The translations under genes and the position numbers were made by a program. From Limosilactobacillus sp. (GTDB lineage Bacteria; Bacillota; Bacilli; Lactobacillales; Lactobacillaceae): a stretch of 64,000 bases of DNA. Each line of letters opens with the position of its first letter. The first letter of the stretch is position 1. The stretch is from positions 1,970,176 to 2,034,175 of the forward strand of contig NZ_JAKVPE010000001.1 in the NCBI RefSeq assembly GCF_022482365.1. Reading direction: 5' to 3'. Positions 59,619 through 64,000 of this stretch are shown piece by piece. The notes under the pieces are model-generated. The model was not told the origin of the DNA. It was given only the letters and a program-made list of their open reading frames with translations, and did not search any database.

Positions 59619-60404
59619 ATGAGTTTGAAAGTGGCCCTAGCACAGATTGACATTGCCTTTGCGAACCCGCAGGCCAACGCGGCCAAGGTGGCGGCCTTTA
59701 CCAAACAGGCGGCCCAGGGCGACGCGGACGTGGTTGTCTTCCCGGAGATGTGGAATACCGGCTACGCCCTGGATCAATTGGACCAGCTGGCTGACCCGGA
59801 CGGCGCCCAGACCCGGGAGCTGTTGAGCCGCCTGGCGCGCCAGTACCAGATCAATATCGTCGGCGGTTCGGTTGCCACTAAGCACGGCGACCAGTTTTAC
59901 AACACCACCTTGGTCTACGACTCAACCGGGCAGGCGGTCGCTTCCTACGACAAGGTCCACCTCTTTGGCCTGATGAAGGAGGACCAGTACCTGACCGCCG
60001 GGGACCGGGAGAACTTCTTCCGCCTGGCGGGCGTGTCGAGTGCCAGCTTCATCTGCTACGACCTGCGCTTTCCGGAATGGATCCGGACGGTGGCTCGTCA
60101 CGGGGCCGACATCCTCTACCTGCCCGCGGAATGGCCGGCCGTGCGGATCCCGCAGTGGCGGATCATGCTGCAGGCGCGGGCGATTGAAAATCAGGCCTTC
60201 GTGGTGGCAGTCAACCGGGTCGGGGACGATCCCGACAACCACTTCGACGGTCACTCACTGGTGATCGACCCGCTGGGGAAGATCATTGTCGGTGACGGCA
60301 GCGGCGAGCAGCTCTACTTTGCCGATTTAGATTTGGATGAATTAAAAGCAGTGCGGGGACCGATCCCAGTCTTCTCGGATCGGCGGCCGGACCTGTATCG
60401 TTAG
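59619..60404 (+). CDS. Carbon-nitrogen hydrolase (omega-amidase-like, MtnU/YkrU type)
   Basis: 261 residues from MSLKVALAQIDIAFANPQAN at 59619 (GAGGTGGAG upstream). Nitrilase triad: Glu in VVFPEMWNTGY (about 43), Lys in SYDKVHLFG (about 110) and Cys in ASFICYDLRFPEW (about 145). Closest in layout to YkrU/MtnU, the omega-amidase that deaminates 2-oxoglutaramate formed by glutamine-dependent transamination. It is paired with an MtnE-like aminotransferase 14 nt downstream, supporting that role. The pairing would equally suit 2-oxosuccinamate from asparagine. Confidence 0.85.
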   Translation: MSLKVALAQIDIAFANPQANAAKVAAFTKQAAQGDADVVVFPEMWNTGYALDQLDQLADPDGAQTRELLSRLARQYQINIVGGSVATKHGDQFYNTTLVYDSTGQAVASYDKVHLFGLMKEDQYLTAGDRENFFRLAGVSSASFICYDLRFPEWIRTVARHGADILYLPAEWPAVRIPQWRIMLQARAIENQAFVVAVNRVGDDPDNHFDGHSLVIDPLGKIIVGDGSGEQLYFADLDLDELKAVRGPIPVFSDRRPDLYR

Positions 60405-60418
60405 GGAGGAAGATTATT

Positions 60419-61597
60419 ATGAAATTTGAACAGTCAGACTTACTCAATCACTTACCGAAACAATTCTTTGCCAACCTGGTCGCTAAGGTCAATGCCAAGG
60501 TGAACGCCGGGGTCGACGTGATCAACCTCGGCCAGGGGAACCCGGACAAGCCGACGCCGGACTACATCGTCCAAAGCACCCAGAAGTGGGTGGCCGACCC
60601 GGCCTGCCACAAGTACTCCCCGTTCCAAGGCCTGCCGGAATTCAAGAAGGCCGCGGCCAAGTTTTACCATGAAAAGTACGGCGCCGACATTGACCCGAAC
60701 TCCGAAGTCGCCATCCTCGGCGGGTCCAAGATTGGCCTGGTTGAACTGCCCTGGGCGCTGATGAACCCCGGCGATACCTACCTTCTGCCGGATCCCGGCT
60801 ACCCGGACTACTTCTCCGGCGCGGCCCTGGGCGAGGTCAACTTCGAGACGGTGCCGCTCCTGGAGGAAAACGACTTCCTGCCGGACCTGGATGCCATTCC
60901 GGAAGAGACGGCCAAGAAGGCAAAGTTCTTCTACCTGAACTACCCGAACAACCCGACCGGTGCGGTGGCGACGGCGGAGTTCTATGAGCACCTGGTTGCC
61001 TGGGCCAAGAAGTACCACGTCGGCATCATCTCCGACTTTGCCTACGGGGCGATCGGCTTCGATGGCCAGCAGCCGCGCAGCTTCATGCAGACGCCGGGGG
61101 CCAAGGAGGTCGGGATCGAATTCTACACCTACTCCAAGACCTTCAACATGGCCGGCTGGCGGATCGCCTTTGCGGTCGGCAATTCCGACATCATCGGGGC
61201 ACTGAACCTGATCCAGGACCACCTCTTCGTCAGCCTCTTCCCGGCGCTGCAAAAGGCGGCCATCGATGCCCTGACCGCGCCGGAGCGGGACGAAGAAATC
61301 GCCAAGATCGTTGCCCGTTACGAGACGCGGCGGAACGCCTTCGTGGGCGCGGCCGAGAAGATCGGCTGGCACGCCTTCAATCCACAGGGGACCTTCTACG
61401 CCTGGATGCCGGTGCCGAAGGGCTACACCAGCGAACAGTTTGCCGACCTGCTGCTGGATAAGGCGGGCGTGGCCGTGGCGCCGGGCAACGGCTTCGGTGA
61501 GCACGGTGAGGGCTACGTTCGGATCGGCCTGCTGATTGAACCAGAACGGCTAAAGGAAGCCGTGGACCGGGTTGCTAAACTGCACTTGTTTGACTAA
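60419..61597 (+). CDS. PLP-dependent aminotransferase (MtnE/YkrV-like)
   Basis: 392-residue fold-type I aminotransferase. NLGQGNPDKPTP (about 37), YLNYPNNPTGAVA (about 175), SDFAYGAIGFDG (about 206) and YTYSKTFNMAGWRIAFA with PLP Lys (about 240). It resembles YkrV, which makes methionine from its oxo acid with glutamine as donor, and the broader aspartate-aminotransferase group. Co-transcribed with the amidase under the T-box. GGGAGGAAG precedes the ATG. Confidence 0.85.
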   Translation: MKFEQSDLLNHLPKQFFANLVAKVNAKVNAGVDVINLGQGNPDKPTPDYIVQSTQKWVADPACHKYSPFQGLPEFKKAAAKFYHEKYGADIDPNSEVAILGGSKIGLVELPWALMNPGDTYLLPDPGYPDYFSGAALGEVNFETVPLLEENDFLPDLDAIPEETAKKAKFFYLNYPNNPTGAVATAEFYEHLVAWAKKYHVGIISDFAYGAIGFDGQQPRSFMQTPGAKEVGIEFYTYSKTFNMAGWRIAFAVGNSDIIGALNLIQDHLFVSLFPALQKAAIDALTAPERDEEIAKIVARYETRRNAFVGAAEKIGWHAFNPQGTFYAWMPVPKGYTSEQFADLLLDKAGVAVAPGNGFGEHGEGYVRIGLLIEPERLKEAVDRVAKLHLFD

Positions 61598-61612
61598 GAG
61601 GGGGAAATGAGA

Positions 61613-62575
61613 ATGACTTTGAAATATACTGTATTAGGTGCCGGTGCCATGGGACTGCGCTTCGGGGTTCTGCTCCAGGAACTGGCGGGTGCCAAGGTGG
61701 ACTTTGTTGATAACTGGGCACCCCAGGTAGAAACGATTCAAAAGCAGGGCGGGGTATACGTTTCCCGTGATCACGAGGGCCGCCACCTGGTCCCGATCAA
61801 CATTTATTCGCCCGAGGACTATGATGGTGATCCCGACGTCTTCATTGTCTTTGCCAAGCAGATGACCTTAGATGACCTGCTGACCCGCAGTGCCCACTTC
61901 TTCCATCCGGACCACCAGTACGTTTTCTCCGGCATGAACGGGATGGGGCACATCGAAAAATTAAACCGCTACTTCCCAAAGGAACACGTTGTTGCCGGGA
62001 CCTGCCTGATTGGGACCGTCCTGAATAAGGCGGGGGATGTCGACTTCATCGGGAAATCCGGCGCAGGCTCGATCAACCTGGCACCCCAGGTTGGCGAACC
62101 GGACGCGCGGGTCAAGGAGATCGTCGCCGACTTCACCACGGCCAACATCAATCCGCACTTAAACGACAACTTCTACGGCACCCTGCTTACCAAGGTGGTC
62201 TTCAACTCGGTGATCAACACGATCTGCACCCTCTTTGAAATCCAGATGGGTCAGTTCATCGACTATGATGGTGCCGAAAAGCTCGGCAAGCAGCTGATCA
62301 ACGAGGCCTTCGACGTGGCCGAGCGGGCGGGCATCCAGCTGCTGTCCACCCGGGAGGAAGAATGGCAGACGATCAAGTACGTCAGCTCCGTCACCAACCC
62401 GCTGCACTACCCGTCGATGTACCAGGATATGTCTAAGGGCCGGGCAACCGAGGTTGATTACATCAACGGCTACATTTACGATCTCGGCAAGAAGTACAAT
62501 TACGAGGCCAGCACGCACGACTTCCTGCGTAACCTGGTCCACCTCGCGGAAAACACCCGGAAGTTTAGAAAATAA
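61613..62575 (+). CDS. Ketopantoate reductase family protein (PanE/ApbA-like)
   Basis: 320 residues from MTLKYTVLGAGAMGLRFGV; AGAGGGG lies 8 nt before ATG 61613, whereas ATG 61607 is too close. Rossmann GxGxxG at 8-13; TLIGTV-like NGMGHIEKLNRYF and the catalytic-type Lys/Asn region LTKVVFNSVINTICTLF (about 195-212). May reduce 2-dehydropantoate, or other 2-oxo acids (lactic acid bacteria have PanE-like hydroxyacid dehydrogenases acting on amino-acid-derived oxo acids). Behind the aminotransferase gene by 15 nt, the second option is attractive. Confidence 0.85.
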   Translation: MTLKYTVLGAGAMGLRFGVLLQELAGAKVDFVDNWAPQVETIQKQGGVYVSRDHEGRHLVPINIYSPEDYDGDPDVFIVFAKQMTLDDLLTRSAHFFHPDHQYVFSGMNGMGHIEKLNRYFPKEHVVAGTCLIGTVLNKAGDVDFIGKSGAGSINLAPQVGEPDARVKEIVADFTTANINPHLNDNFYGTLLTKVVFNSVINTICTLFEIQMGQFIDYDGAEKLGKQLINEAFDVAERAGIQLLSTREEEWQTIKYVSSVTNPLHYPSMYQDMSKGRATEVDYINGYIYDLGKKYNYEASTHDFLRNLVHLAENTRKFRK

Positions 62576-62578
62576 AGT

Positions 62579-62620
62579 ATAAAAGGGACCAAGCAATTTG
62601 ACTTGCTTGGTCCCTTTTAT
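62579..62620. terminator. Terminator after the PanE-like gene
   Basis: ATAAAAGGGACCAAGC/GCTTGGTCCCTTTTAT; can serve both convergent genes. Confidence 0.9.
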
Positions 62621-62628
62621 AGACTTTA

Positions 62629-64000
62629 CTATTGATTTTCTTGGTCGAATTCCTCAAGCTTTTCGGCGGCCTCGGTCCAGGCCAATTCAACCTCGTCCGA
62701 CTTTTCCTTGGCGGCGTCGAGCTCCTTTTGCAGGTCGGTTAGTTTGCCGATATCGGTGGCAATTTCCGGCTGGCTCATCTTTTCTTGGATTTCCTCCTGC
62801 TTGGCCTCCAGGTCGGTCATCTCGGCCTCGAGCTTGTCGACCTGGCGCTGCAACTTGCGCCGGGCCTTCTGAGTTTCCTTGCTCTGTTGGTAGGATTGTT
62901 TGCCCTTGGAAGGCTGGCTAGCCGGCGTTGAGCCTGCCGGATTATCCTGCTGTCCGGCTGCAACGGTTGCGGCCCGCTTTGCCTGTTCGGCCAGGTAGTC
63001 GTCGTAGTCACCTTCGTAGTGGGTGATGCCGTCCTTGCGCATGTCCAGCACGTCGGTGGCCACCTGGTTAATGAAGTACCGGTCGTGGGAGACGAAGAGG
63101 ACCGTTCCGGTGAACTCGTTGATGGCGTTTTCGAGGACCTCGCGGCTGTCGATGTCCAGGTGGTTGGTCGGTTCATCGAGGATCAGGAAGTTGATCGGCT
63201 TGAAGGAGAGCTTGGTCAGCTCCAGCCGGGCCTTTTCACCCCCGGAGAGCTCGTGGACGACCTTGTAGACGTCATCACCGACGAAGAGGAAGCTGCCGAG
63301 CAGGGAGCGGATGTCTTTTTCCGGGACCTCGGGATGCTCGTCCCAGACCTCATCGAGCACCGTCTTATCGGGATGGAGCTGCTGCTGTTCCTGGTCGTAG
63401 TAACCGATGTCCAGGTTGGCCCCGAACTTGACCGTCCCGCTGATCAACGGGATCTGGTGCAGGATCGACTTCAAAAGGGTCGACTTCCCAATCCCGTTGG
63501 GGCCGATGATCCCGATCCGCTGCGGCTTGCGGACGGTGAAGGAGAGTGGCCCGGCCAGGACCTGCTCATCGTAGCCGACCTTGGCGTTTTCCACGTCGAG
63601 GACCTCGTTGCCGCTGTCCTTGTCACTGTGGAAATGAAAGTGGATCGATTGGTCGTCGGTTTCGGGCCGGTCGAGCCGGTCCATCTTTTCCAGCTGCTTG
63701 CGCCGTGCCTGGGCCCGCTTGGTCGTCGAGGCCCGGACGATGTTGCGGTTGACAAAGTCTTCCAGCTTGGCGATCTTTTTCTGCTGCTGATCGTAGTGCT
63801 TCCATTCGGCCTTCAGGCGTTCCTGCTTGTGGGCGACGAACTGGGTGTAGTTGCCGGTGTAGTGAAGCAGAGTTCGGTTATCGAGATCGTAAACGTCGGA
63901 AACAACGTGGTCGAGGAAGTACCGGTCGTGGGAAACCACCAGCAGGGCGCCCTGGTAGCTCTTCAAATAGTCTTCCAGCCAGGCCAAAACATTCATGTCG
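62629..64000 (-). CDS. ABC-F family ATPase, partial (N-terminus beyond right edge)
   Basis: The frame continues past the right edge: codon 63997-63999 reads Asp before an internal Met, giving DMNVLAWLEDYL, the end of the first NBD's HLD region. Visible parts: first H-loop SHDRYFLDHVV, the interdomain linker with many Lys/Gln/Arg (QERLKAEWKHYDQQQKKIAKLE), second NBD with [30 protein letters not shown] and SHDRYFINQ, and a C-terminal coiled coil (about the last 90 residues). No membrane segments, so it is a ribosome-associated translation or antibiotic-protection type ABC-F, not a transporter. Confidence 0.92.
   Translation of the reverse strand, partial: DMNVLAWLEDYLKSYQGALLVVSHDRYFLDHVVSDVYDLDNRTLLHYTGNYTQFVAHKQERLKAEWKHYDQQQKKIAKLEDFVNRNIVRASTTKRAQARRKQLEKMDRLDRPETDDQSIHFHFHSDKDSGNEVLDVENAKVGYDEQVLAGPLSFTVRKPQRIGIIGPNGIGKSTLLKSILHQIPLISGTVKFGANLDIGYYDQEQQQLHPDKTVLDEVWDEHPEVPEKDIRSLLGSFLFVGDDVYKVVHELSGGEKARLELTKLSFKPINFLILDEPTNHLDIDSREVLENAINEFTGTVLFVSHDRYFINQVATDVLDMRKDGITHYEGDYDDYLAEQAKRAATVAAGQQDNPAGSTPASQPSKGKQSYQQSKETQKARRKLQRQVDKLEAEMTDLEAKQEEIQEKMSQPEIATDIGKLTDLQKELDAAKEKSDEVELAWTEAAEKLEEFDQENQ

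Noticed and set aside
1..64000. CRISPR arrays, prophage, tRNA or rRNA genes, complete insertion sequences
   Set aside because: No regularly spaced repeats, phage or transposase proteins, or tRNA/rRNA sequences were recognised on either strand.

Overview
The window is chromosomal DNA of a GC-rich lactobacillus. Three things point there: the conserved Lactobacillales order radA-yacL-cysS-mrnC-rlmB-sigH-rpmG-secE-nusG-rplKA and tadA-ffs-dnaX-ybaB-recR-yaaL-tmk-darA-holB-yabA-rsmI; lactobacillar peptidases (pepC, proline iminopeptidase); and a bifunctional adhE of the kind used by heterofermenters. Strong G/C at third codon positions suggests the Limosilactobacillus group (fermentum/pontis-like). 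That species-level guess is inference. I see no rRNA, tRNA, CRISPR array, prophage or complete insertion sequence.

Layout. 1-1587 (-): 5' part of a large multi-pass membrane protein that runs off the left edge. 1.7-4.3 kb (+): AEC-family transporter, phosphoglycerate mutase, esterase. 4.4-7.0 kb (-): pepC, a multi-hairpin intergenic element, rpiA, GNAT acetyltransferase. 7.1-16.9 kb (+): dUTPase, radA, PIN-TRAM protein, cysS, mrnC, rlmB, a competence-type sigma factor, rpmG, secE, nusG, rplK, rplA, with a direct-repeat-flanked structured element at 10.3 kb. 17-18.2 kb (-): a decayed HigBA toxin-antitoxin locus and a T-box leader that controls no recognisable gene. 18.4-21.5 kb (+): ferrochelatase, proline iminopeptidase, aminotransferase. 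21.6-23.0 kb (-): amino-acid permease. 23.2-27.8 kb (+): heterodimeric ABC exporter, then rplJL with an L10 leader. 27.9-29.5 kb (-): Zn alcohol dehydrogenase and a small membrane protein. 29.7-31.7 kb (+): an unassigned structured RNA and a PadR/DUF1700/DUF4097 envelope-stress operon. 31.7-38.8 kb (-): mscL, adhE, nrdHEF. 39-47 kb (+): tadA, SRP RNA and the DNA-replication/repair block. 47.2-55.5 kb (+): polyphosphate genes, galE, tsaB-rimI-tsaD. 55.5-56.1 kb (-): an AT-rich foreign-looking gene pair. 56.2-59.0 kb (-): proBAC under a proline T-box. 59.3-62.6 kb (+): a divergent T-box operon with amidase and aminotransferase, then a ketopantoate-reductase-like gene. 62.6 kb to the right edge (-): an ABC-F protein, incomplete.

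Functional themes. Amino-acid supply is controlled by three T-box leaders whose specifier loops can be read (CCA for proBAC, AUC for the orphan unit, AUG or GAU for the amidase/aminotransferase unit). Both alcohol dehydrogenase genes carry CcpA-like cre sites, as expected for carbon-controlled NAD(P)H re-oxidation. The nrdHEF operon carries paired NrdR-like boxes. Ribosomal-protein autoregulation is visible as L1-type sites before both rplK and rplA and as an L10 leader before rplJ.

The most unusual items are the T-box micro-operon encoding only short ORFs (17.5-18.2 kb), the roughly 176-nt RNA at 29.75 kb with its own terminator, a short ORF overlapping the start of the sigma factor, and the 16-bp-repeat-flanked element at 10.3 kb.
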